From contig JAPNXP010000014.1 in the NCBI GenBank assembly GCA_028753945.1, forward strand, positions 3,286,001-3,350,000: DNA of 64,000 nt. The letters run 5' to 3'. Below, piece after piece: positions 47,060-57,489 of the stretch. Position numbers and translations under genes: made by a program. The notes under the pieces are model-generated. The model searched no databases. It was not told the DNA's origin and worked only from the letters and a program-made list of their open reading frames with translations. The DNA is from Hexactinellida sp. DTS-2022. Taxonomy: Eukaryota > Porifera > Hexactinellida. Each line of letters starts with the position of its first letter. Position 1 is the stretch's first letter.

Positions 47060-47220
47060 TATTTTCAAATAAAAGGGTTTGTTTCAATAATATCATTTAT
47101 GCAAGGTCCTTGTGTCTAATTGGCATCCATTGCTGAATTCTTTATCCAAAGTATCTATTAGCATGGCCGTAAATCCGTAAATAGTGGGAGGATGAAGTAC
47201 CACACTTTATATTACTTATT

Positions 47221-47341
47221 AACCCTCGTCTGGCTAGGAATGTAAAATTGAAACTGAAAGTTAATTGAATTTCAATTGAAAGTGAAAGTGAAAGTGGGGT
47301 TTTTCTATTTATACCTTTTACCCCAAGCCAGCCGAGGGTAA
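47221..47341. mobile_element. Small MITE in palindrome centre
   Basis: ACCCTCGTCTGGCT and AGCCAGCCGAGGGT form an inverted repeat. The left flank reads TTAA, the right TAAT, so a piggyBac-type origin with a decayed TTAA is possible. It contains a GAAAGTGAAAGTGAAAGTG stretch. Confidence 0.5.
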
Positions 47342-47889
47342 TAAAGATAAAATTCAAAAATAATATCAAAAGTAGACTGAAATTTCCATAGATTTCACTA
47401 AGTATTTCAGATCTACTAGCAAATTCCCTTACTAAATAATCAACGTCTAGCTTTCAAATGATATAATAATAGAAAGTTACAAATGCTATAATGATAGAAA
47501 TAAATTTGGCATTTTAATGCTGGAGATTTGTTTAGAAAGTAGTCGGAAGATACTCCATTAAGGCATCCTCTAACACAAAATGGGGGGTATGATTGTATGG
47601 AGCATCACCTCCACTCCAAAGGATGGGGGATATATCCCCCACCAATCCCCCCTGGATATACGCCCATGTCTATTTGGCATAATAGGCATTTATTCTAGTT
47701 CAAATAATAATAAATTCTAACTACTTTCAGCAATTTATCGCTAATTAGACCAAGAACCTTGCATCAATAACATCATTGAAAACAATCCCTTTTTTTGGAA
47801 ATATTGAAGCATTATAGATGTTGAAAATGCCGAATCAAAATTTCTGGGTCATTATGCCTTGTGCAGGAATATGGAACAAGACATACCAG

Positions 47890-48648
47890 GGGCCTTATTC
47901 ACTAACATTTCTTAAACTTAAACTTAGTTTAAACTAAGTCTAAACTAAGTCTTGACTTAGTTTATGCTAAGTTTATTTAACTTCTCAAAACTTATCCAAA
48001 ACTTAGTTGTTGCTTAAACTTAAACTTAAACTTAGTCTAAACTAAGTAATTACTTAGTTTTGCTTAAACTTAGTCTAAACTGAGTAATTACATACTTTTT
48101 GCGAAGTTTTCTTAACTTCTCAAAACTAAACTCAGAGTGACACAACCACTATTAGTGATACATCCACGATAAGTTATACGTATAAATACAATTTTCCTTT
48201 GCTATCTACAAACATTTTTACTTAATCTATATATTATCTCAAAATGAATTAATGTAGTAATGAAGGATTGAAAATACAACTTAAGAAATAATACAGTATA
48301 TTATGTTTGTATACTACAAAGAATGCGAGATACAATTCGTAAATAATTAAATAATTGCAAAATACGAGTATATATCGTGAAATATTCAGTTAAGTCTGGT
48401 AAGAAGTAGACTAAACTTTTTGCTTAGTTTTCAACAGAAAACTAAGCAAGAACAAAGTTTTATCTCAAAACTAAAGACAAACTAAGTCCAACTAAGTTTA
48501 GACTTAGTTTGAACTTAGTTTTGGTTCGTGAATACCGACTTAGTTTCAGACTTAGTTTGTGCTTAAACTTAGTTTAAACTAAGCACAAACTAAGTTTATG
48601 CTTAGTTTAAGCACAAACTAAGTTTAAGAAGTTTAGTGAATAAGGCCC
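47890..48648. mobile_element. Harbinger MITE private to right arm, TSD CAG
   Basis: The ends GGGCCTTATTCACTAAC and (reverse) GGGCCTTATTCACTAAAC, with AACTAAGTTTAAGC subterminal repeats like the 15428-20994 element. TSD CAG (47887-47889, 48649-48651). The left arm keeps the empty site with a single CTG (CCCTGGTATG), which proves the 3-bp TSD. No ORF. Confidence 0.92.
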
Positions 48649-48878
48649 CAGGGTTTTATACAGAGGTTGGGGCATCCTGGCATCGCCCCTATTTTTCCTT
48701 GGCGAATAGCAATAGCACTCAACTGCTGGATCAAGTACTAGTACTCTAATATTGTTACTGGAGGGCTAACAGCGCCCCCCTGACCCCCAGTTGGCGATGT
48801 GATTGTTTCTAGGATGCTAATGAGTAATCATAGGAAACTTTTCTGTATAAAATCCTGCATACTTTTTAGTATTTAGAG

Positions 48879-49030
48879 CAGGATTTTTTAGGGCCGATCT
48901 TGGTGTAAAATTTGAACTAAGATTTTTTGGAGTTACACCACGATTCGGGTCGGCAGCAGCCTCTGCAGTGTTGAGTTACACCAAGGCCGCGCTGAGTTGC
49001 GCCAAGGTCTCAACCTTAAAAAAAACCCTG
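48879..49030. mobile_element. hAT MITE present in both arms (right copy)
   Basis: Inverted counterpart of 46420-46571 with TSD ATTTAGAG (48871-48878, 49031-49038). Confidence 0.85.
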
Positions 49031-50004
49031 ATTTAGAGTGTTTCTAATAGCAAAATCGCACTCAGTGCGCACAGCCGAGAAAACAAGGTATCACTCGATA
49101 TGGCTAGTAGCAATTTTGAGATCGGAATGTTACAACATTCCTACTGTTGCACTGGAATAACGAAGAATAATTTCCCCAAATATAGTAAATATTGCCCTCA
49201 AATGCTGGAAATTTAGTGCTGAGGACGAATCTGACAATATACAGTCGCTATGAATGCATTTGAATGGTCTATCCTTGGTTCATACTGCGGGAGAATTCCA
49301 TTGGGCACTAATCTTTGACCCCCTGAATATTTCATTTTTCCATAAATTGGGCTATGCGCAATAGCTAAAGGTGATCAGTAGCTAAAATGCAACAACTGTA
49401 CATAATTGGGTGCTTTTATCTCAAAAATACACAATCTTTTCACCAGACATATTGGAATATATGTATCGGTGGATTATTGTCGTATATTTACTAAGTATTT
49501 GTCTAAATTATAGTTCCGAAAATTGCGAAAACGTGTGTACGTCCTTTGCGGAAGTTATTTATAACATGCATAAGGTCAACATAATAATTCAAATCGAGTA
49601 AAGTGACGTTTGTCGTGATAAACAGCTGAATCTCTCGAAAGTAAATTTATGATGACGTCATAAACAAAAATACAGATGACGTCTGATTAAAATGATTATA
49701 CATCAATCGATAGGTTTTCTTACGCCCTATTCAAATATACAAATTTCATGTCATGGCGACATATAGATCAATAGTTATTACTGATAGTGTGAAAAATTAG
49801 TCGTGTGATGACGTCACCGTTTGTGTGAAAACCAACAATTTTCAAAAATGTTGTCTGGGCTTAAACTATTCCTAGTGACCTAAAGTTTCAATTAAAACCT
49901 TAAAAAGTTTGGTTAGGCACTTCCTTATTTGGTTAGGGTTTATACCCTGTATATATATCATTTTTGATATTATGTAAAGATATTTTATTTTGTTATTTAT
50001 TTAG

Positions 50005-50081
50005 GAGAAATTTTGCTTAGAAGTATTGTCCAATCAGCTGGACAGGATATTAGCTATTGGTTCGATGAAGCTACTAAAGAT
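50005..50081 (+). CDS. CYB5D1: CYB5D1 exon 2
   Basis: The acceptor TTATTTAG precedes GAGAAATTTTGC, and the exon ends AAAGAT before donor GTAAGT at 50082. Joined to exon 1 the codon GGA is completed and the peptide reads GEILLRSIVQSAGQDISYWF then DEATKD. This matches the CYB5D1 family stretch after the b5 heme loop (KGN-LL-PI---AGQDISHWFDPKT-DI). 77 nt, ending in phase 0. Both splice sites are canonical and there are no lesions, so the gene looks alive despite the inserted DNA upstream. Confidence 0.88.
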
Positions 50082-50395
50082 GTAAGTATCTTAACTTATA
50101 CGATATTTATTAATACTACTGTAAGTTTTGTTGTTTATTTATTGATATATATTTTTAGTGCTTCACGTCTCAATAAGTCCTTTTTTTAGTACGAGTATTT
50201 TCTTAAATTATTGGATAGAAATTGAAGGTACTTACAACAATTTATCACTTTGCGTTTGAATACACCCATACAACAACCGATTTGCCTTATAACTTAATAC
50301 GGGACAATTCAATTTCAACATTATTTTGTAATCACGAGTAATTTACATTGTTTAATCAATAATACATCGTAAATTAGGGATAAAGTTAATAATTT

Positions 50396-51228
50396 AGTTA
50401 GTTCAACCATGGCCTACTATATAATACGGCTAGATAAGTCAAGTATTTGCCATTTTATTTCCAGGCCAGTGTTTACTTTATAATTGCTCGTAAAATATAT
50501 CACCTATTGTCTTGGAATAAACTAAACTTAGGTTTTCAAATACGCTGGAAACATCTAAAATACTTTGGTGAATGATTTCTCATCAGATTTAACCACAATG
50601 ACGTAATCTAATATACATACCCATATATGGTAATGATGTTAAATAAATGTTAATTTTTTAGATAATTTGAGAATCTAACTTTGCCGTTTTTATCCTAATG
50701 CATTTTTCTTGTAAAAAAACTAACTACTGTACCAATTTTTGTCATTCCTTTCACTCAAATTCTTTTCAACGTCAATGTAAGTAATAATTATGCTATTGTT
50801 GTCAAACCATATGTTTGTATTTTTTTAGATTTTAGTTAGATTTTAATTTAAGTCTTAAAAGTGCTGTTTGACGACGTACATGTTGCCCAGTCAGTTTAAT
50901 AACCGTTCTTGGGACTTATTTAGCTAATGTTCACAAAATCTCTACTTCAATCTCTACTTCAAATCTCTACTTCGTAATTAGTATTAATTACCATATATGG
51001 GTATGTATATTTGATTACGTCATTGTGGTTAAATCCGATGAGAAATCATTCTCAAAAGTATTTTAGATGTTTCCGGCGTATTTGAAAACCTAAGTTTAGT
51101 TTATTCCATGACGATAGGTAATTTATTTTACGAGCAATTAGAAAGTAAACACTGGCCTGGAAATAAAATGGCAAATACTTGACTTATCTAGCCGTATACT
51201 ATAGTAGGCCATGGTTCAACTAAAATAC
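50396..51228. mobile_element. Inverted-repeat element with ~225-bp TIRs
   Basis: The left arm begins TTAGTTCAACCATGGCCTAC (50398 on) and continues through AAGTCAAGTATTTGCCATTT and AACCACAATGACGTAATC. It is inverted at about 50990-51228. The spacer is about 360 bp, without ORF. TSD not determined. It lies in the CYB5D1 intron after exon 2. Confidence 0.78.
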
Positions 51229-51255
51229 TTACAATCATGCTATGAATACTATAAG

Positions 51256-51330
51256 AGTACTATTACGACTGAATTTTCTCTAGATTCTGGCTGTATTCAA
51301 TATTTTAAATATTTGGGAAGATTTGACAAT
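51256..51330 (+). CDS. Possible CYB5D1 exon 3 (partial, uncertain)
   Basis: An in-phase reading after an AG at 51254-51255 gives ...SLDSGCIQYFKYLGRF. The spacing GC--Y----GRF equals the CYB5D1 segment that follows exon 2 (GCLRY----GRF in vertebrates), in the right order and strand. The preceding residues do not match and no good donor is clear, so the limits are guesses. It could be chance. Confidence 0.35.
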
Positions 51331-51339
51331 CTTCAGTGT

Positions 51340-51974
51340 TTTATATTTAGATGCTATGACAGCACAGTGGTCAAAGCAGGGGAAAAATTGTGAAAATTTA
51401 GCTTGTTAAATTTAAATTATTACTTTTAATGAATTCAGCATACTCGAAAACCTAGAAAAACGTTTCAGCAGTGGATAATTATTAGCAATACATTCCAATT
51501 TACCTAACTGAAGTCATACATTTGATATCAACTTGTCGGTTAAATTTTATGTTGGTAAAAATATCATTTTTTCTTTCATTCTCTTAGTTTGCTTATGTAA
51601 ATAGCAACAATAATGTGATGACATGTTTCGAAAGTAATTTCTTTCCTCTTTCTAATGATAGTAACATTGTACAAATTCATCTACTAATTTTGCCGTTTTT
51701 CGTATCTTCCACATTTCCCTTCGTTCGAATTTATTAACTTGTATTGTTAGATCATCTAAAGTAAAAAATATACGATTGAGGGCAATTGAGAAAAGGAATA
51801 TCAACATGAATCAATAGTCTTTCATCTACCCTATTAATTAAAACCATCTTTAGAACTGCAGACATCCGCATACATTATTATTTACGAATAAACCCGAGAA
51901 AATACATTAATTTTCGAATTTTGCTCTACTAAGTATTTTTATTTTGTGGTATGTTTATAATTTATAGCTATGAT
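51340..51974. other. Nothing recognised
   Basis: AT-rich DNA without clear terminal repeats or coding similarity. Confidence 0.4.
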
Positions 51975-52625
51975 CGTGACCTATGTTATATATGGCCTAT
52001 TCACCAAATTTGTGAACCATAGCCATGGATTACGGAAAGGCCATGATAAATCGGATATTTATCGTTATCTAAATAACTAGTAGTGATAGACCTCATAAAT
52101 GTTCTGTAACTATATAGGAACATGGTATCAAGGCATCCTTCAGAATTGAGCTATGTCATCATTTGATTCGTAATCGCTATTTTTGTTCGGTATTATCGTG
52201 TTTTTATAGCCTGCTTTTATCATAGTTAGACGCGTTATAAATCTTCAAAATTGGAACATGATTATGGCCATAAGTACAGTCAACTCCGCTTAATTAGAGC
52301 CACCGGTTAATCGGGTCAAAATATCACAGGATTTATGGGACAGAATTACAGTTTGGCTTACAATATTTTCGGTTAATCGGTTTCTCCGCTTAATCGGGTC
52401 AAAACAACCTTGTCCCGAGTTGGCTCTATAAAGCGGAGTCGACTGTAGCTAGATGAAATATATCGAAATTCTGAATGGAATGTTGACACATTCCTCGGTT
52501 GCCAAGGAAATGAATATTTCCTAAAATGAGCCATGACTCAAAAACTATCTATTTTATGTAAACTAGGCTAGTGCTGATCTATCCGCAATAGGCAACTTCC
52601 TATCATTGATATTACATTATATATG
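51975..52625 (-). repeat. Dispersed repeat R, copy 3 (reverse), with TA MITE
   Basis: Reverse of 53865-54414 and of the blocks at 300-600 and 6229-6462. It starts CGTGACCTATGTTATATATG (complement of the R terminus) and is interrupted at 52277-52445. With 53865-54414 it forms an inverted pair about 1.2 kb apart. Confidence 0.75.
52277..52445. mobile_element. TA-flanked pogo-like MITE (CAGTCAACTCCGCTTAAT)
   Basis: The ends CAGTCAACTCCGCTTAATTA and (reverse) CAGTCGACTCCGCTTTATAG, TA on both sides. CGGTTAATCGGGTCAAAA occurs more than once inside. Its ends resemble those of 58178-58524. Confidence 0.85.
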
Positions 52626-52631
52626 CCTAAC

Positions 52632-53059
52632 CAGTAGCGGATCCAGGGGGGGCGATGGGGGGTTGCATCCCCCCCACCAGATTTTAAGATATATAATTTA
52701 GGTAAAACTAATCAATAAACTCAATCAAAGCAGATGTTATTCGACCTTTGGTATTGTTCATACTTATATACCTATTATCACATGCGGTTATTGTCACTAG
52801 TATTCTGCAATTTAGCTATTATATTCGTAGATCTCGTAGACCCTCTACATTATATGCACCTCACTTACTTCGACTGATTTTGGTAAATATCTTTTTAATT
52901 TATAACCGTTGTACCTTTATTGGAACTCGAGATATCGACATTTGAGCGCATCTTAGTCAAAAAAATTCCAGGGGGAAAAAACCCCCCTAAATCTCCCGAA
53001 TGATCGCGCGCTACGCGCGCTTTAGATCCCCCCACCAGAAATTTCTGGATCCGCTCCTG
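52632..53059. mobile_element. hAT MITE, TSD TGCCTAAC
   Basis: The ends CAGTAGCGGATCCAG and CTGGATCCGCTCCTG are flanked by identical TGCCTAAC (52624-52631, 53060-53067). Internal G and C runs are opposed near the ends. The ORF inside has no recognised motif. Confidence 0.88.
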
Positions 53060-53107
53060 TGCCTAACTACAATATTATTTGAGATAATAAAATAATTAGT
53101 TCTTAAT

Positions 53108-53840
53108 TCCTTACTAGCGCGCTTCTCTTGCTAGGTCGCTTCGCGGCAGAACACTACCACACACTGACGGCTTCGCGGTTGGTGTGCGGTTTATACACTT
53201 CTAACATTGATTATAAAGCGTATATAGGCCTAAATACAGTATATACTCAAATAGTAGCCCCTATTCGAATAATCGCCTACCTCGAATAATAGCCCCCCCA
53301 AATTAATTAATACAAATTTACTACCGGTACCCTGAGTAAATTTCTTTATCTAATATTAGTCGCACAAGATTATCAACCGACTCTACTAAATATATTGTAT
53401 CAACATGTGATATTCTCGAAGAATAACAAAAATTATTGGCAGAAATTAGCCTTAAAAACTATAATCGCTTAGGCTACTATTCGAATAAATAAGGTAGTCA
53501 AATATTACAATGTGAAATTTAGTGATTACGTCATAATGCGATAATGAGTGAGCATATTGGCAATCTGATGTGATCAACTTGTCCACATCATCAATGTCCA
53601 TGTTCTATTAAATTTACAAATTTTTATCCGTTTGAGGGCGGGAATTATGTGCAGTTAAGTGAATTTTCAGGGTTCTCTAAATGTGACAATGACGTCATAA
53701 CTTGTCGAGGTGAGAAATTAAGAGTGGAAACCTCAACTTGTTGGCGGGTGCCAAAAATTACCCCTATTTGCCAATAATCACATTTGGAAACCTTCCAGTT
53801 TCTTCAATCAACTCGGAGCATGCAAACAAATATATATATC
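53108..53840 (+). repeat. Hairpin repeat H with nested TA MITE
   Basis: Starts CTAGCGCGCTTCTCTTGCTA and continues through TATAAAGCGTATATAGGCC. It is interrupted at 53237-53494, then resumes with AATGTGAAATTTAGTGATTA through CACATTTGGAAACC. Confidence 0.75.
53237..53494. mobile_element. MITE family CCGTATTTATTCGAA, copy 3
   Basis: The ends CAGTATATACTCAAATAGTA and (reverse) CCTTATTTATTCGAATAGTA are flanked by TA. Similar in length and body to 15479-15737 and 23996-24237. Confidence 0.8.
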
Positions 53841-53864
53841 CACATTGGTTTGAGTTTTAGTAAT

Positions 53865-54414
53865 GTTGATGAGGTAATACTACACTCATTATCTCAAAAA
53901 TTATTTAGTAGGCATATAGTATAATGTTTTATCAATGAATAGGAAGTTACCTATTGCGGGTAGATCAGCACTAGCCAGTTTGCATAAAATATATAGTTTT
54001 TCAGTTATGGCTCATTTAGGAAATATTCATTTCCTTGGCAACCGTGGAATGTGTCGGCATTACATTTACAATTTAGTTATATTTCATCTAACTAGTTATG
54101 GGCATCATTATGCATCATTTTCCAATTTTGAACATTTATAACCTGTCTAATTATGTTAAAAGAATGCTATAGACACACTATAGTACCCACCAAAATAGTG
54201 ATTACGTAATCAAATGATAACATAGCTCAATTCTGAAGGGTGCTATGTATACCTTGATACCATGTTCCTATATAGTTATAGAACATTTATGAGGTCTATC
54301 AATACTAGTTATTTAGATAACGATAAATAACCTATTTATCAATAGCCTTCCATTATTCCATGGTCACGGTTCACAAAATTTGGTGAATAAGCCTTATATA
54401 ACGTAGGTCACGCT
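53865..54414 (+). repeat. Dispersed repeat R, copy 4 (most complete)
   Basis: Runs from the GAGGTAATACTACACTCATT region to TATAACGTAGGTCACGCT. It shows the uninterrupted sequence GGTGAATAAGCCTTATATAA, which reconstructs the site where MULE-2 inserted in copy 2. Confidence 0.78.
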
Positions 54415-54721
54415 ATAATGATATATTTATGACTCAACTGACTCTAGACAATATAACATACAACATAATTACGTTTACTGTATACACCGTTTTTGATCAG
54501 CGATAACCTGTGTTTGGTGTTATATACTATGGTTGTTAGTTGGTTGTTTTATTCTGTTGTTAAATCGGTTTCATAGGTAAAAACCGTAATTAATAATTTT
54601 TTGACATCATCACAGTGACAATGTGACATCATAATTCGAAACATTGAAGCGATATTAAATTTTGAGATGTTCAATCGGCATTTCATTATTGAGATAGTAT
54701 ACAAGAATAATTTTTTATATA

Positions 54722-54905
54722 CAGGTAAACCTCCCAAAGCGGCACCCATCGGGAGAATGATATTGTGCCGCTTCTCGGAGGTTGCCGCTTTGGGAGGTTG
54801 ATCGTAAGGTAAAACTCCCAAAGCGGCACCCATCGGGAGAATGATTTTGTGCCGCTTCTCGGAGGTTGCCGCTACTCGGAGGTGCCGCTTTGGGAGGTTT
54901 ACCTG
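54722..54905. mobile_element. TA-flanked MITE with internal tandem dimer
   Basis: The ends CAGGTAAACCTCCCAAAGCG and complement, TA on both sides (54720-54721, 54906-54907). A roughly 90-bp unit (CCCAAAGCGGCACCCATCGG ... TTCTCGGAGGTTGCCGC) is repeated in tandem. The overlapping minus-strand ORFs are products of this repeat. Confidence 0.85.
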
Positions 54906-54907
54906 TA

Positions 54908-55698
54908 GTTCTAAAACGTATTTTTATATCGATTTCTCCTGATTTACATTTTTGACCACTGTGGACAATCGTCAAATTCTTTCCCATATTCTCTCATAGA
55001 AGTGGGCGAAATTATTATTTTGTTAGGCTGATCAAACAGCAAAATTCATGCAGAAGTCATCCAAAATATGAAGACTTGATGGGAAATTCCATAGCTGTAT
55101 ATCGATCTGTAATTTCGAGTGCCAATGTAGATTTACTTTGTCTTTAATTTATAATTGGACTTAATTATTCTGGTCTATACTATAAAAAATCTCCACTTCT
55201 TTCTTAAGTTTAGTTTAGTTTAGATTCGGTTAATGGACTACGTCTTTGGCTATAGATCTGTGGCGCCGCCAGTTGTGGAGGTGAGGTGGCGCATTGATGC
55301 CACAGCCTCCATTAGTTACCGCAATTCCAACGCATATATTTACGAAATATTAATAAAAATTACTTACGCAAACCACCTTATAACCACGTTCCTTGATGTC
55401 CATAGAATAGGAATCCAAGTTTATCACTCTGGTGACGTCAATTTTTTTATATATATATATATTTTTTATTATTATGTGACGTCATCATTTTTTGGGAAAA
55501 AAATATTTTTTTCATATAATATATATTATACAGTATCTACATATATCGTTGAGATTTATAAATAACTATCATATATGGTATCTATTTATGTATTTTCTAA
55601 ATTCTCTTGACAAGTTTAGGTTTTGTCAACTATTAACCTCTATTTCGCTGAGATACAACAGTATCTTTAATATCTAATTATCTGGGCTATTATCATAC
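54908..55698. other. Nothing recognised
   Basis: AT-rich; it includes a (TA)n-rich stretch near 55450-55550. The ORF 55233-55565 has no recognised motif. Confidence 0.4.
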
Positions 55699-55700
55699 TA

Positions 55701-55893
55701 CAGTCAGGTCTGCTTATTATGAACAAGATTTCGTCTGCTTAATATGAAGATTTTTTATTATGAACAAATCCTACGGTCCCAATTTAACAACTACATAGGA
55801 TTTGTATTAAGTTGAGTTCGCTTATTATGAAGTCTCTCTATTATGAACACAATTTTTGGTCCCTTGAATGTTCATAATAAAAGAACCTGACTG
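55701..55893. mobile_element. TA-flanked pogo-like MITE (CAGTCAGGTCTGCTTATTA)
   Basis: The ends CAGTCAGGTCTGCTTATTAT and (reverse) CAGTCAGGTTCTTTTATTAT, TA on both sides. Phrases such as CTTATTATGAA recur four times inside. Confidence 0.85.
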
Positions 55894-55895
55894 TA

Positions 55896-56380
55896 TATTT
55901 AAAACTCTACATATTTAAAACTTAATATTTTAATAGAAACACATAATTAGTACAATAATAGGTTATTCTTATATAAGTTTAGATAGGAATCAAATGTGAT
56001 AATCTTATACATCGGACGAAAAATATTCTGTAATTTCAATCGCCACTTTTTCTTACTCTTTAACGAAGCCAGAAACATTTTATAATAAAAACTGATGATG
56101 AAAAATGTAATACAAATGCCTGTTTTGAAAAGAAACCAGGTAGCATAATGAAGAATGAATAGAACTGACTGATTCTGAGTACTAGGGTGGATAAATTCTG
56201 ATTTAGAAAGTTTCATGAATTACATGCTAATTCTATAGTTTTCTCTTAGTATATACACTTTGAATACTTATAAGTCAAATGTAGAGATATAATTTATATA
56301 ATAAATAGATTAACCAATACTTGAGATTGTATAACACTAATTTTCAGACTTACAATATTCCAATTTTGATCATTTACATT
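55896..56380. other. Nothing recognised
   Basis: AT-rich sequence between a MITE and the degenerate ORF at 56381. An 89-codon minus ORF (55947-56216) has no recognised domain. Confidence 0.4.
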
Positions 56381-56805
56381 TATGGCAATTCCTAATGAAA
56401 TGACGGATCTTTATGATAGTCATTATGCTGTAAACCTTTTCGACGATTTGTGGAATTTGTCGCCGGTATGCAAGTCGAATATCCTGTCTCATTTACCCCA
56501 AATCATGTCCATTCATCGCTTTAATCGAGATTATCCTTTTGGATAACTGCACTTGAGCGATTTAATACCCCCATAACTTTTGCGAGGCTGACAGAGGCTC
56601 TAAAGGATGTGTTTATCTTGTTGGACAAGACTAGTGGCTGATTCACTTGGTTGGATTGCGACATATATCTAAAACGTCCACAACGTTCAACATGGGTTGC
56701 AGGTTATTCTAAATGCCCAGGCAGCATTTACGGGGACAATGGGAAGATTAAATGGAGCGGATCCTCGGATCTTTTAGATGTGAATTTCATAATTCTCGCA
56801 TCTTG
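56381..56805 (+). pseudogene. Unrecognised coding relic, ~140 residues
   Basis: ATG at 56381 opens a 54-codon frame (MAIPNEMTDLYDSHYAVNLF ... HRFNRDYPFG) ending in TAA. One frame over, coding-like sequence continues directly as WITALERFNTPITFARLTEA, LKDVFILLDKTSG, a TGA, then FTWLDCDIYLKRPQ and GSIYGDNGKIKWSGSSDLLD. The continuity over one frameshift and one stop suggests a decayed real gene. I do not recognise the family; a host-gene fragment or a transposon accessory gene are both possible. Confidence 0.5.
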
Positions 56806-56884
56806 ATTGCGTTCCAAAATATTTACTCATTAGTTGCTATTGGGAAAACTTCTCAAGCAAATTTCCCGATATGCCGAGCTGAAA

Positions 56885-57110
56885 AAAACCCCACGCCATG
56901 CGTGTAAAAATCGACGCTGTGCGTGTTTACGAACAACCTGGAAGCATCCACAAATGCAAGGTTGAGTTTGTCAATGAAATAGTGAGCATGCGGAGCATGT
57001 ACTCACTTTAATTTTCGTCCAGAACCCTCGATGTACTCTTCTCATCACACTCGCGCCATCGTAGGTTTGTCCAGTTCATTTCGACATAACAATGCAAATT
57101 GTAATGAATT
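56885..57110 (-). pseudogene. hAT (ZMYM1/DUF4371-like) transposase fragment
   Basis: On the minus strand a short stretch reads LDKPTYDGASVMRRVHRGF, then TKIKVSTCSACSLFH. This resembles the GQ-YDGASVMSG ... HC-AHSLNL region of ZMYM-type hAT transposases. It is short and frameshifted. It may belong with the relic at 59690-60480. Confidence 0.42.
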
Positions 57111-57296
57111 GTATGAAGAGCGATCTAACCTATTTATCATCTTTCATGCCACAATAAGCAGGATCGATGTTTAACATTCTTCGGTTGCATCTACGTCATC
57201 TGCATATCTGACCAGCGGTGTATTTAGGGGTTGGGGGGGCACTTGCCCCCCCTTGAACTAATTGCCAATAAAACAGCTACAAAATAATGTGATGAA

Positions 57297-57438
57297 CAAA
57301 AAATCAAAAATTGCAGCTGTGCCGACGCATTTCCCTTTGGCGGCACTATATTTTGGTTGCTACTGGTTGGGTAATAATTTAGTGCCTCCAAGGAAAATGC
57401 TATCGGCACAGCTGCAATTTTTCGATTTTTCTCGTGTC
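57297..57438. repeat. Imperfect inverted repeat, ~50-bp arms
   Basis: AAAAATTGCAGCTGTGCCGA on the left and its complement TCGGCACAGCTGCAATTTTT on the right lie within arms of about 50 bases. It is preceded by a CAGCGGTGTATTTAGGGG motif with G and C runs, as in hAT MITE ends, but the partner end was not found. Confidence 0.7.
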
Positions 57439-57489
57439 ATCATCACTATGAAGGTGTTAAACTATTTCAGGAAGGTGTTTCAGTAGGCA

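Larger units (their letters stand above)
45363..47125. repeat. Left arm of large inverted duplication
   Basis: Inverted match to 47735-49926. From 45363 to 46885 the match is nearly exact; a 63-codon ORF (45849-46040 minus, 49410-49601 plus) is identical in both arms. Beyond the TA MITE at 46887-47059 the match continues at clearly lower identity to about 47125. This arm carries a private hAT MITE at 45399-45552. Confidence 0.9.
47735..49926. repeat. Right arm of large inverted duplication
   Basis: Reverse complement of the left arm, with a private 759-bp Harbinger MITE (47890-48648). It ends 78 bp before CYB5D1 exon 2. Single differences to the left arm are scattered (for example GATGCCCCAACC versus GAAGCCCCAAAC). 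Confidence 0.9.
21631..50004 (+). other. CYB5D1: CYB5D1 intron 1, ~28.4 kb
   Basis: The donor is GTAATT at 21631 and the acceptor TTATTTAG at 49997-50004. The intron is almost entirely transposons: Helitron-like repeats, MULE, P, hAT, Transib, Harbinger and TA MITEs, plus two palindromes. The two exons encode contiguous parts of one small domain, which argues that the insert is intronic rather than evidence of two loci. Confidence 0.8.
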
